The notes under the pieces: generated by a model
What the model was told of the DNA's origin: nothing
The model's database searches: none
Seen by the model: the letters and a program-made list of their open reading frames with translations, nothing else
Assembly (NCBI RefSeq): GCF_048569485.1
Contig: NC_134354.1
Span: 331,803,643-331,867,642 of the forward strand
Reading direction: 5' to 3'
Length of the DNA stretch: 64,000 nucleotides
Source of the DNA: Anomaloglossus baeobatrachus
Taxonomy: Eukaryota; Chordata; Amphibia; Anura; Aromobatidae
Made by a program: the position numbers and the translations under genes
In this document: piece after piece, positions 46,737-57,100 of the stretch
How the letters are laid out: each line of letters starts with the position of its first letter
How positions within the stretch are numbered: the stretch's first letter is position 1

Positions 46737-47966
46737 ATGTTCAGCAATGTCGAAACTGACATTTTATCTGTGGGTCTCCTTATGACTGAGATATTGCAGG
46801 AGGAGGAGGACATGGACCAACATACACGTATGAATCCACGGCCAAAAAGATTATGGCCATGCCAATGGCTGCTTCGAAGGGATGAGATATCCCACGTGCA
46901 TCTAGTACATGATTTACAGGAACGAAATTCACATGATTACCACAACTATCTCCGTATGTCGGAAGAATCATTCTCATTAGTCCTGACACGTATCAGCCCA
47001 TACATAATGCGCAGAAATACTGTCATGCGTAAGGCTGTTCCAGCGGAAGAAAGGTTGCTGGTGACTTTGCGCTATCTTGCCACAGGCCGTAGCCTCACAG
47101 ATTTACAATATTCTGCTGGAATTTCGAGATCCCTATTAAGTTCATTAATTCTGGAGACTTGTCAGTTACATGCGTTAGCAGATTTCATGCATTTCCCCAA
47201 GACAACTTCAGAATGGTCTGAAATTGCTCTTAATTTTGCGACGCGGTGGCAATTTCCCTGCTGCGGTGGTGCGATTGATGGCAAGCACATTAGAATAATT
47301 AAGCCCCCAAATAGTGGTTCTTTTTTTAATAACTATAAAGGTTTCTTTAGTATAATTTTATTTGCAGTTGTTAATGCAAATTATGAGTATTTAACAGTGG
47401 ATGTAGGAATAAATGGCCGTGTTTCCGATGGTGGCGTTTTAGAACAAACTGATTTTGGAAAGCGTTTATTTAGTTCACATTTACCTTTGCCTCCAAATTC
47501 AGTTAATGAAAATAATTTAAATTTTGTTTTTTTAGGGGATGAGGCGTTCCCTCTTCAAAGCCATCTTCTGCGGCCTTATCCAGAGTCTTCTTTGAATCCC
47601 GAACGTCAAAATTTTAATTACCGTCTCTCAAGGGGACGGTTGGTTGTTGAGAATACATTTGGAATAATGGCAAGTTGGTTTCGTGTATTCGCAACACCAA
47701 TCAATCTGAAACTAGAATCCATAGATAGTGTTGTTCTTGCCAGCTGTGTGCTCCACAATTTTTTACGCAAAATGGATGCAGCAGCCTACATGCCCCCAGG
47801 CTATGTAGACAACATTGTCAGTGGTGTTTCAGATGTTGTCCCTGGAGCGTGGCGTTTTCGGGATCCTCAGTTGCCATCCCTGCCTACACTTCCATCTTCA
47901 GGTCGTGTCAGGCATGATGCCATAATTAATCGGGATCGTTTTTGTGATTATTTTAATGCATCTTAA
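46737..47966 (+). CDS. Harbinger (HARBI1-like) DDE transposase, uninterrupted
   Basis: The 409-residue protein belongs to the PIF/Harbinger transposases (DDE_Tnp_4 fold), which cut at TWA targets and need a Myb-like partner to enter the nucleus and bind the ends. Residues 35-160 hold the N-terminal helical part, with the YLRMSEESFSLVL segment at 71-83 and a helix-turn-helix-like region (DLQYSAGISRSLLSSLI). The DDE core follows: D181 in GGAIDGKH, the NYKGFFSIILFAVV strand at 199-212, D268 in FLGDEAF and E305 in RLVVENTFG, then the SWFRVFATPI segment and a VLHNFLRK ending typical of the family. Start ATG 46737 lies directly behind a 3' splice site. No stop or frameshift was seen. Confidence 0.93.
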   Translation: MFSNVETDILSVGLLMTEILQEEEDMDQHTRMNPRPKRLWPCQWLLRRDEISHVHLVHDLQERNSHDYHNYLRMSEESFSLVLTRISPYIMRRNTVMRKAVPAEERLLVTLRYLATGRSLTDLQYSAGISRSLLSSLILETCQLHALADFMHFPKTTSEWSEIALNFATRWQFPCCGGAIDGKHIRIIKPPNSGSFFNNYKGFFSIILFAVVNANYEYLTVDVGINGRVSDGGVLEQTDFGKRLFSSHLPLPPNSVNENNLNFVFLGDEAFPLQSHLLRPYPESSLNPERQNFNYRLSRGRLVVENTFGIMASWFRVFATPINLKLESIDSVVLASCVLHNFLRKMDAAAYMPPGYVDNIVSGVSDVVPGAWRFRDPQLPSLPTLPSSGRVRHDAIINRDRFCDYFNAS

Positions 47967-48479
47967 TTTTTTTTTTTTTTTTTAATTTTTGGTAATCTGG
48001 TTGTTTTCGGTTTTGATTTGTTTTTTTTAAAAAAAAAAACAAAACATGTTTAGCTTTTTTAAATTAAGTCAACATTATTACTCATTATAGTGTCTTCTGC
48101 AAGTATGTGCCAAAAATTTACATATAATTATCCTTGTTTTTTAATTTTAAATTTTTTTTTTATTTAAATTTTTTTTTAAAATTAAAAAATTCATCCATAA
48201 ATTTAAAGTAAAAAGAAAATAACATTTTTTACAAAACTTTCTTTATAAATTTTTAAAAATATATGATTCACAAAATATATTAAAAAATCAAACATAACAT
48301 ACTTTCAAAGAAAAAAAACTTTATCCAATGTATGAGAAATAACAACTGACATCACTTCCTTTCACTACAATGAGGCTGCAAAGTTGACTTCTGGTTTAAA
48401 AATATCATAAACAGAGATGTCTTCTAACTTGTGAGCAAGTGTCTGGGGAGATGCTGAAATCCATCTTCTTGTCAACGAA
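47967..48479. other. AT-rich spacer within the Harbinger element
   Basis: Poly-T and A-rich runs; no coding sequence. It would contain the 3' end of the transposase transcript and the 5' end of the next gene. No clear AATAAA was found in it. Confidence 0.4.
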
Positions 48480-49388
48480 ATGGATGATAGAGATTATGAA
48501 TGTCAACTTATAACTGAACGTCCAAGGGAGCATAAAAAACAAGTACTTAAAAAAATAAAGAAAGCACTTCGGCATAATTTTGGCCTACACTGCTCCAAAA
48601 TGCAGATAAGGAAAAAAATGGTTGATCTGAAATATCGAGGCAAGGAACGTCTAGCCGAAATTAGAGCACGTAATGCTACTACTCTAGGTATTTATTTGCT
48701 ATAGTTTGTTTTTTTTGTTTTTTTTTAAAAACGCACATTATATATTTGCTAAGCCATGTGTATTATATGTGTTAAATATTATAGTGTAAAATATGCCTTG
48801 TTATAAAGTTTTATAAATAAAAGATATTTTTGTTTAAATTATTCCTTTTTTGGTTCAATGATCAGCACGTGTAGAGGACCAAGGGAGCGCAATAAACATT
48901 ACTCCTGGACCATCTGCAGAACATAATCAAGATTTTGCTCAAAATGGGGATTATGATCAAGGTATATATATTTTTTTTTTTTTTTTTTAAATATGAAAAG
49001 ATTTTTCAAGTCCAAACCATTAACAATGGCTAAAAAATTATGTTACTCCCTAGATCACATTGAAGTTCCTCCTCCTATTGCTGCAAGACGTGTTCATGCT
49101 GCTGGTTGGACACTCAGTTCTGATTCAGAATCAGACCATGCTTCTGGACAAGTAAGACAAGGTGATTTTTATTAATTTCCGTTTATTGTGGTATTTTTTT
49201 TAGTTTTAGTTATACTTAATTTATCATAAAAAATTGTGTAAAAAAAAAAAAAAAAATAACTTTTTTTTTAAACAGATAATCGAACAAGGCTTGAGGAAGT
49301 GTACCAGTCAGCATGCAGATTATCCCAGGCAGCACATGATCATGTTCAATTGTTGAAAAAATTCATGCATGAAAATGCCTTATGTTAA
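48480..49388 (+). CDS. Four-exon small gene with Myb/SANT-like domain in the Harbinger element
   Basis: Exons inferred: 48480-48687, 48866-48961, 49054-49161 and 49276-49388. All three introns have GT...AG ends and lie in the same phase (after the first codon base), and the joined frame stays open to the TAA at 49388, giving about 174 residues. Residues 15-65, with HKKQVLKKIKKAL and MQIRKKMVDLKYRGKERL, have the helix-helix look of Myb/SANT-like DNA-binding domains of transposon origin. Exons 2 and 3 are acidic and polar (TPGPSAEHN, SSDSESDHAS), and exon 4 forms one likely helix (LEEVYQSACRLSQAAHDHVQ). An AATAAA lies in intron 1 near 48817. The start could lie further upstream in an unseen exon. 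The role is not known; a DNA-binding partner of the transposase is the obvious guess. Confidence 0.6.
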
Positions 49389-49982
49389 TTTTTTCTTTTT
49401 TTTTTTTAAATTATGTTTAGAAACATGTAATGATGTTTTAAAGTTGTGTTTGTTTTTTTGAAAATTTCAAAACAAATAGTATCTGAATGGGTATCAAAAA
49501 AAACGATATAATAAATATAATTGAAAAATGACCCATATTATGTATTTTCTGGCCCTTAAACTATTTTGGTGAAATACAGACAAAATCATTGTTAGATTTT
49601 AGAAACCAAAAAAACATAAAAATAATTGTGTCAAAAAAAAATATTTAATGACATATTTAACACATAAATAATATTAAGTGACACATAAACAATAGATAAT
49701 TTACATATTGCTGACAAATATTTTCTTTGTCTAATTTTTTTGTTAATTTGTGTGATAGAAAAACAAACAAAAAAAAATATGTATACATGAATTCAATTTT
49801 CAAGGCAAAATTTATCAAGTCAATTACCAAAATAAAAAAAAAAAAAAAGATAATTTAACGACGCCTTTTGCTTTTTACTTTTCGAGGTGGTGATAGTGAA
49901 ACAGATTCCCAAAGGGTTGCCACATCGGCAACAACAGTTGTATTTTCTTGGGCGACGTCTTCTGTTAAAACTGTTGCAGATG
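49389..49982. other. AT-rich spacer between convergent genes
   Basis: This is the space between the stop codons of the four-exon gene (plus) and the MADF-type gene (minus). It is AT-rich, with A and T homopolymers. No gene is seen. Confidence 0.4.
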
Positions 49983-51022
49983 TTAGGCGATTTTCTTGTC
50001 TTGTAGGACTTGGGAGATGATTCTTTCAGCATGTATTTTTTGAATTTTTTTTTCTATTGTTTTGCAAACATCATCAACATAATGCGCAAATCCGGATACA
50101 GGGGGACGGTCATGTTTTTCAAGTATAGACCGGCAAAGAGACGTCAACTCGTTTCCACGTGCTAATAACGTAGGTCTTCTCATTCTCCTTGGTAATTGCC
50201 TAAAAAAAAGGTCTTGATGGGCCAGGTGTTTGTTCAAACTCCGGTATACTAGGATTTAGAGAGCTGTTTGGAGTTTTCAGCTCTTGAGATGTGTTCTCAA
50301 TAGCTGAATCCTAAATTTATAAAAAAAAATAAAAATAAATTATAATGATGTGTGTACACATTTGTGATAAGATTAAACATATTTACTAAGGCAACAAGGT
50401 TATTTTTTTAAAATCATGAAAACCAATTTATTTTCTTTTTTTCTTTTTAAAATAAAATAATTTTAACAAAATAAACAATAGTTTCTAACATTTAAAAAAA
50501 AAAAATTATAACAAGAAAGGTTGATAGAGAGAACAAAAGATGATTTTCAATTTACAAAAAGAGGTTCATAGTTTGGCAACTATAATTTTTGAATAAAGGC
50601 AAAAATACCAATGGTGACGCTTGTTCGTTGGCAATCTCCACATTTTGTGACTCCTGAATCGAAAGCATACTTGTTGATGACCTTGGAATCTCTTGGTCTC
50701 TTGTGAAGTCAAGTAGGTCATAATACCACAGCCGTGGAACATAAAGATCGGCTGTGGCAGCCCCTGATCGTCGTGACTCCTCGACTTTATTGAGTTCCTT
50801 TTTATATACAGTGCGAATGCCTTGGATTTTTTTCTTAATCAGATTTACATCCACAGGCTCATTTGGAAAATGGTTTTGATATATAGTAATCAGTTCCGCA
50901 TAAGCCGCTTGTTTGATGCGTTTGTTACTTTATTCCTGCGATTTAATTTTCAAAAGACAGGTTAGTGTGCGATATTTGTCAATAAAATCACGCAAAAATA
51001 ATTCGTTTTGATGAGCCGTCAT
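49983..51022 (-). pseudogene. MADF/Myb-like accessory gene of the Harbinger element, one stop
   Basis: Two exons on the minus strand. Exon 1 (51022-50609) starts with an ATG and encodes a MADF-type domain: FLRDFIDKYRTLTCLLKIKS, then PVDVNLIKKKIQGIRTVYKK, then LWYYDLLDF. Exon 2 (50310-49983), after an acceptor TTTAG, carries a polar linker (TPGPSRPFF), basic RQLPRRMRRP and a helical tail ending ERIISQVLQDKKIA. MADF is a Myb/SANT relative and such a protein is the usual second gene of Harbinger elements. Codon 31 is TAA (50930-50932) where the family would likely have a tyrosine codon, so this copy is probably disabled by one base change. Confidence 0.75.
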
Positions 51023-51395
51023 CTGTAAAGGAATATAGAAAATCAAATTTAGTTTAATTTTTTAATTGTAAACAAAATTTAAAAAAAGATAACGTTTAAA
51101 TCAAAACAACAATCCAATAATTATTAATTTTTAAAAAAAAAAAACCCATATAACACGAGGACAAAAAAAAAAGAAAAAAAAACACAAAACCAAACACCAA
51201 CACAAGATCCAGATTTTTTACGGTTAAAATTTAAGATTAAATAAATCATAAAGAACCAAAACAAACCCACCTTTTGAAGATAGACACTCTTAAATCGCCA
51301 GAATCCAGAAAACAAACAAAAAACAAGACTGATACTAATAAAACACGAGGCAACAAAGACGGACGCATGAGAGTCACAATATATATGGGATTTAA

Positions 51396-52299
51396 AGGGA
51401 ACCTGTCATCAGAAATTTAGCTATAAAGCTAAAAGTTCCCCCCTCTGCAGCTCCTGGGCTGCATTCTAGGAAGCTTCCTATAGATTTTGTGTCACCTTTT
51501 ATCCCAAAATAAACACTTTATAAACTGGTACCTTTTCGTATGTAAATTTCTTAATTTTCCATGTGGGCGGGCTGCCTGATGTACGTTGCTGTTCCTCCAT
51601 CATATTGACGCCGCCCCCGAACGCTGAATTTGAAAGTTCAGGACACCGCCCCTGGGTGCCCGTGGTCCAGCGCATGCGCTGTTCCACTGTAGCGGTGCCG
51701 TGCACTGTGTGCACGTGCGACCGCTGTGACGCTTTGCGCGGGCACGAGGTTATGGGCGGCGCTGTTAGTGTCATCAGTAAGTGCCGCCCATAACCTCGTG
51801 ACCTCGTGCTGAGCATGATGGGAAGGAGGGGACGTCCGGGCATCATTCCTCCAGCGCTTGCGCATAACGCTGGAGGAATAGGGGAAAGTGCGGTCACGAG
51901 GTTATGGGCGGCACTTACTGATGACACTAACAGCGCCGCCCATAACCTCGTGCCCGCGCAAAGCGTCACAGCGGTCGCACGTGCACACAGTGCACGGCAC
52001 CGCTACAGTGGAACAGCGCATGCGCTGGACCACGGGCACCCAGGGGCGGTGTCCTGAACTTTCAAATTCAGCGTTCGGGGGCGGCGTCAATATGATGGAG
52101 GAACAGCAACGTACATCAGGCAGCCCGCCCACATGGAAAATTAAGAAATTTACATACGAAAAGGTACCAGTTTATAAAGTGTTTATTTTGGGATAAAAGG
52201 TGACACAAAATCTATAGGAAGCTTCCTAGAATGCAGCCCAGGAGCTGCAGAGGGGGGAACTTTTAGCTTTATAGCTAAATTTCTGATGACAGGTTCCCT
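51396..52299. mobile_element. 904 bp foldback element, T2/Kolobok-like
   Basis: The whole element is one inverted repeat: arms of about 432-461 bases that look nearly identical, turning around a short centre near 51857-51867. The ends read AGGGAACCTGTCATCAG and TTAA stands on both sides (51392-51395 and 52300-52303), which fits the TTAAAGGRR end of the T2 family. The left arm holds about 29 extra bases near the centre. Mirror-image reading frames in it are not genes. It sits in the right part of the Harbinger element. Confidence 0.8.
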
Positions 52300-52623
52300 T
52301 TAACCAATCAAACACATTAGCAGAACTGGATTGAGCAGGACAGAAGAATTCAGGGTGTGCAGAAGTCCAGACAACGTCACGGAGGGGTGTATAGTTTGGC
52401 TATTAACGCCCATACAAAAGACAGATTGACCCGAGGAAAACATGTGTGAAGCCTTTTGAACGACCGCCATGGCCAGTCAATATATCGATGAGTGCATTGG
52501 TGTCGTTTAGCAACACTCAACGTGTGAGGCATAGACAACTACCTATCAGCGATACAAGCAAAACAAAAAAAACACACATCGCCAACGAAATCGCACGATC
52601 GATTGCCTCGTGTAAAGCAGCCT

Positions 52624-52753
52624 TTAGAGTCAACGGCCCCGTCTGGGTGGCTGTCTCTAGTACACGTATACCCCTGAGAATAGTGAAATGGTGACTCCAT
52701 CTGCATCATTATAGTCAATGGCACCGTCTGGGTATCTGCCTTCAGTACATGTA
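52624..52753 (+). repeat. Host minisatellite, middle part
   Basis: About one and a half units with GTACACGTATACCCCTGAGA and CATTATAGTCAATGGC, lying between the Harbinger element and the Tc1 copy at 52754. Confidence 0.8.
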
Positions 52754-52970
52754 CAGTTGAAACCAGAAGTTTACATACACTATCTAAACAGACATATCTG
52801 CATGTTTTTCTCATTATCTGACATGACATCAGAATAAACTCTTCCCATTTTAGGTCAATTGGGAACCAAAATTATTTATATTTGCCAAATGCCAGAATAA
52901 TGAGAATGTTTTAAGGCATTTTTATTACTTTCAGCAAAGTCAAAAGTTTACATACACTAAAGGGTGCTTT

Positions 52971-53536
52971 ACACGCTGCGACATCGCTAGCCATTGCTAG
53001 CGATGTCGCGAGCAATAGTACCTATCCCCGTCGTTCTTGCAATATGTGGTGATCGCTGCCGTAGCGAACATTATCGCTACGGCAGTGTCACACGCACATA
53101 CCTGCTTAGCAACGTCGCTGTTGCTCCGAACAATCCCTCCTTAAGGGGGAGGTGCATTCGGCGTCACAGCGACGTCACTAAGCGGCCCGCCCAATAGCAG
53201 AGGAGGGGCGGAGATGAGCAGCTGGAACATGCCGCCCACCTCCTTCCTTCCTCATTGCCGGTGGACGCAGGTAAGGAGATGTTCGTCGTTCCTGCGGTGT
53301 CACACATAGCGATATGGGATGCCGCAGGAACGACGAACAACCAGCGGCATGCCCCACCAACGATATTATCAAGAGCGACGTGTCAACGATCAACTATTTT
53401 TGACGTTTTTGCAATCGTTGATCGTTACTCCTAGGTGTCACACGCTGCGATGTCGCTAACGACGCCGGATGTGCGTCACTAACGACGTGACCCCGACGAT
53501 ATATCGTTAGCGATGTTGCAGCGTGTAAAGCCCCCT
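52971..53536. mobile_element. Harbinger-type MITE inside a Tc1 copy
   Basis: The ends read AGGGTGCTTTACACGCTGCG and, from the right, AGGGGGCTTTACACGCTGCA. TAA is duplicated (52968-52970 and 53537-53539), and the Tc1 phrase on both sides reads through once it is removed. Near the right end, read inward, GGGGTCACGTC and GTGACGCACATCCGGCG are shared with the Harbinger element at 41748. Confidence 0.92.
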
Positions 53537-54199
53537 TAAGAATACTATGCCTTTAAACAATATGGGACAGCCCATATGATGATGTAATGTCTTTCAAAGC
53601 TTCTCATAGGTTTATTGGCAACATCTGAGTAAATTAGAGACACACCTGTGAATGTATTTTAATGCACACCTGAAACACACTGCTTCTTTGTGTAGCATCA
53701 TGGGAAAGTCAAAAGAAATCAGCCAAGATCTCAGGAAGAGAATTGTGAACTTTCAAAAGTCTGGTTCATCCTTGAGATCAATTTCCAGATATCTGAAGGT
53801 GCCTCTTTCATCTGTACTAACAATTATACGCAAGTACAAACAAGATGGGAATGTCCAGCCATCATAGCACTCAGAAAGAAGATGGGTTCTTTGTACCAGA
53901 GATGAACGTGCTTTGGTCAGACATGTGCATATCAACCCAAGATCAAAACCAAAAGACCTTGTGAAGATGCTGGCGGAAGCTGGTAAGATTGTGTCATTAT
54001 ATACAGTGAAACAAATACCGTATCAACATGGGCTAAAAGGTCACACTGCCAGGAAGAAGCCATTACTCCAAAAGAAACATGAAAAAGCCAGATTAATGTT
54101 TTCAAATGCACACAGGAACAAAGACCTTAATTTTTGGAGACATGTCCTGTGGTCTGATGAAAGTAGAATTGAACTGTTTGGACATAATGACCATCAAGA

Positions 54200-57100
54200 T
54201 GTGAAGCCCCGCAAACGCTGTGTCGGTGCATTACCTTCAGGGACTCCACTCAGCTGGATCTGGTCACAGGTAGGAGATCTTCTTCTTGTCGTGACGCCAC
54301 TCTCAGTATTGCGGCCAGTAGGGACCGCCACTGCAGGTTGAGGGTCGCCTGGGGCTGATGGTATGTGCAGTTAGTTGGAATAGCCTCCTGAGAGTGAGGC
54401 AAGCCCCAGGGCCCGGTGTAGGTGCGTAGTACCACAAGGCGCAGAATAACTCCACACAGGCAGAATGTCTTTCAGGGTTTTTACTCACTTCAGGTGGCAG
54501 GGTGAGTAACCCGGGCGTAGCTGGGATGAACCAGGCGGGAACCAGGTGTCCTTCAGGCTGACTTGTGAGGGTGACTACTAACTCGCCTTCCTTAGCCCTT
54601 GGTGGTTTGGGGTGACCCCGACTTTGAGTCCCTATGGGGGTCACCCAGGGAAGTTGCTGCAGCCTCTCTCCCCTTCGTTCGCCGTGTGCTTGTCGCCTGG
54701 GCCAGATCACTCCAGCTTCTTGCCTCCTGTGAGCTATGGGCCCTAACTGTGGCTACGTGGCTGCGGCTTTTGTGGTGTTGTGGCGTGGGCTTTGAGAGCC
54801 CCACACCGGCAGGTTTAGCAAAAGAAAGCTGGATCTATCTCCGCTTCGGGATCTGCCGCCCGTTTGGGCCTGGTACTCTCTAGCAGTCTCCTTACTTCCC
54901 ACTCCGTTGCTCTCTCTCTAGCTGAAGATGGATTTCGGGTAGCACTCCTAGTTGACCGTTCTCCCCCGTCAGTAGCCACTGCGCGGGCGCTGTTAGACAG
55001 CAACAGCCCCACAGGTCTGCTCCTCACTGAGCCCTATGGAGTTCTGCTCTAACTGACTCACTGCCCCTCCTCTCCTGTTCTTGCCTACGCCACCTAGCAA
55101 CCAGATTCTCTTACCACACCCCTTGAGAGGAGATGGAGGCTTTTGGCCCCCTCCACTATTCCAGTGAAGGTCAAGGCTTTTCCCCCTCCTGGGATCCCCA
55201 GGGGTCCTCTCATGGGTACATGTGTGAGAGCTGATTACTATGCGCCTGTGTTCCACACCCCGGTCAGCCTTCTGGATTACGTGTATTGTACTGTCCCCAG
55301 CATGGGTGCAGTACTCAGTGGTGCCTGACCAGGTCAGGGGCGCCACATTCCCCCTTAGTTATCACCAGCACGTCCTCGGGCTGCAAGACAACATTTTAAA
55401 AATGCATAAAACATTAAAACATGTAAAACATTTAAAAGCACCAGGTACCATACATCACCACCCTCCACCCACAAGTCCGTTAACCCACCCAAAACCCTTT
55501 CACGTTGGCCGCGACTTCAGCCACTTCTGGCAGGATGTAGAGGCGGCTTTCATGGGCTGGTGGTTTTCAGGGTATACCTGGCCTGGTGGATCCGCGCCTT
55601 CAGCTTCCAGTATTCGGGGTCCTCTCCTATCAGGGACTTCCTAGCAGGGACCTCTTTGGACTGGGGAGCGGTGTCTGCTCTGGCCTTACAGGCCGGGGTA
55701 AATGGTGATGCAATCTCTTGGCGGGCCGCGCCCTGTATGGCGGCGACCTGGTCTTGGCGGGCCGCGCCCTGGTTGGCGGCGGCCTGGATCGGCGTCGCTG
55801 TCGCGATGGAATCGGTGCAGGCTGGGCTGGGCGTCGCTGCAGGGACCGGGTCTTGGTGGGCCGAGCAGGGCATCGCTGCGGCGGCCGAGGCTTGGCGGGC
55901 CGAGCAGGGCATCGCTGCGGCGGCCGGGGCTTGGCGGGCCGAGCAGGGCATCGCTGCGGCGGCCGGGGCTTGGCGGGCCGAGCAGGGCATCGCTGCGGCG
56001 GCCGGGTCTTGGCGGGCCGAGCAGGGCATCGCTGCGGCGGCCTGGGTCAGCGTTACGCCTGCGGCGCGGATGAGGGTCGCGGTGGCAGCCGGTTCTTTGC
56101 GGGCCGGGCAGGGCATCGCTGCGGCGGCCTGGCTCAGCGTCGCCACGCCGGGCGCCTCTTCAGGGACCGCGGGCGTGGCAGCAGGGGTCGGGGCATCCGG
56201 GCCGGCAGGGGCAACACTGGACTCACCCATCGGTAGCAGCATCGGGGTCTGAGTCGTCGCCGTGCGGTCTGGCACTCGTCGTGCGGTTCCCCTCTCATAG
56301 GCCTGAACCGCGGCAGCCATCTCCAGAAGTTCCATACGTTCTTCTCGGATCTGCTCCACGACCCGGGTCTCCAGTCGGTCGCAGAACTGGGCCAGCTCCC
56401 GATACCAACAGGCAGCGGAGCCCGGTTCTGGATTTCTGCGGTCAGACGCCATTTCTTCTGCGCCCTCTCCTGCACGATTTCCCAGCAGTGGACTCGCCGT
56501 TGCCTCTAGTAGCAAGCTGTTCAGTTTCTGCTCTGCCTCTTTCAGCAGCTCCTCTCCCAGCAGCAGGCTTCTGGCTCCCTTTCTGTCCCGACGTCTCTGG
56601 ACGCCTCCGCTCTCTTCACTTGCGAGGTCAGAACTCTGCAGGGGATCTCTGGGTAGCCACACCTCTTCGTGGGCGGTAACTTCTTCCAGCGCGGGCTGCT
56701 GTTGTTTTTCAGCGCGCTTTTCATGGTGGCAATATGGCGGCGCTTCCAATTTTTCAAGCGGACCGCCCAGGCACATGGTCACCTGTCTGAACAGGTCTAG
56801 TCCTTATCCTGTTCGTGACGCCAGATGTGAAGCCCCGCAAACGCTGTGTCGGTGCATTACCTTCAGGGACTCCACTCAGCTGGATCTGGTCACAGGTAGG
56901 AGATCTTCTTCTTGTCGTGACGCCACTCTCAGTATTGCGGCCAGTAGGGACCGCCACTGCAGGTTGAGGGTCGCCTGGGGCTGATGGTATGTGCAGTTAG
57001 TTGGAATAGCCTCCTGAGAGTGAGGCAAGCCCCAGGGCCCGGTGTAGGTGCGTAGTACCACAAGGCGCAGAATAACTCCACACAGGCAGAATGTCTTTCA

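Larger units (their letters stand above)
41748..52623 (+). mobile_element. Harbinger transposon with three genes and two nested inserts
   Basis: The ends are AGGCTGCTTTACACGAG on both sides in inverted orientation, with TTA at 41745-41747 and 52624-52626. Removing the element plus one TTA restores a unit of the surrounding minisatellite (CACAATTAGAGTCAACGGCC against CATCATTATAGTCAATGGC), which confirms the borders. Without its two inserts (42012-46404 and 51396-52299, each with one TTAA) it would be about 5.6 kb. It carries the transposase (46737), a four-exon small gene (48480) and a convergent MADF-type gene (51022-49983). Its left subterminal block GGGGTCACG...GTGACGCAC matches the MITEs at 732, 12135, 38184, 38767 and 52971. 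Confidence 0.9.

Noticed and set aside
51499-52196. Pairs of mirror-image frames
   Set aside because: They are produced by the palindromic arms of the 904 bp foldback element; the same protein appears on both strands.
55560-56252. Long plus-strand frame of 230 codons and neighbours
   Set aside because: It is antisense to the 410-codon frame of the LTR element, and its glycine/alanine repeats mirror the 39 bp tandem repeat. The primer-binding site and LTR orientation point to the minus strand.
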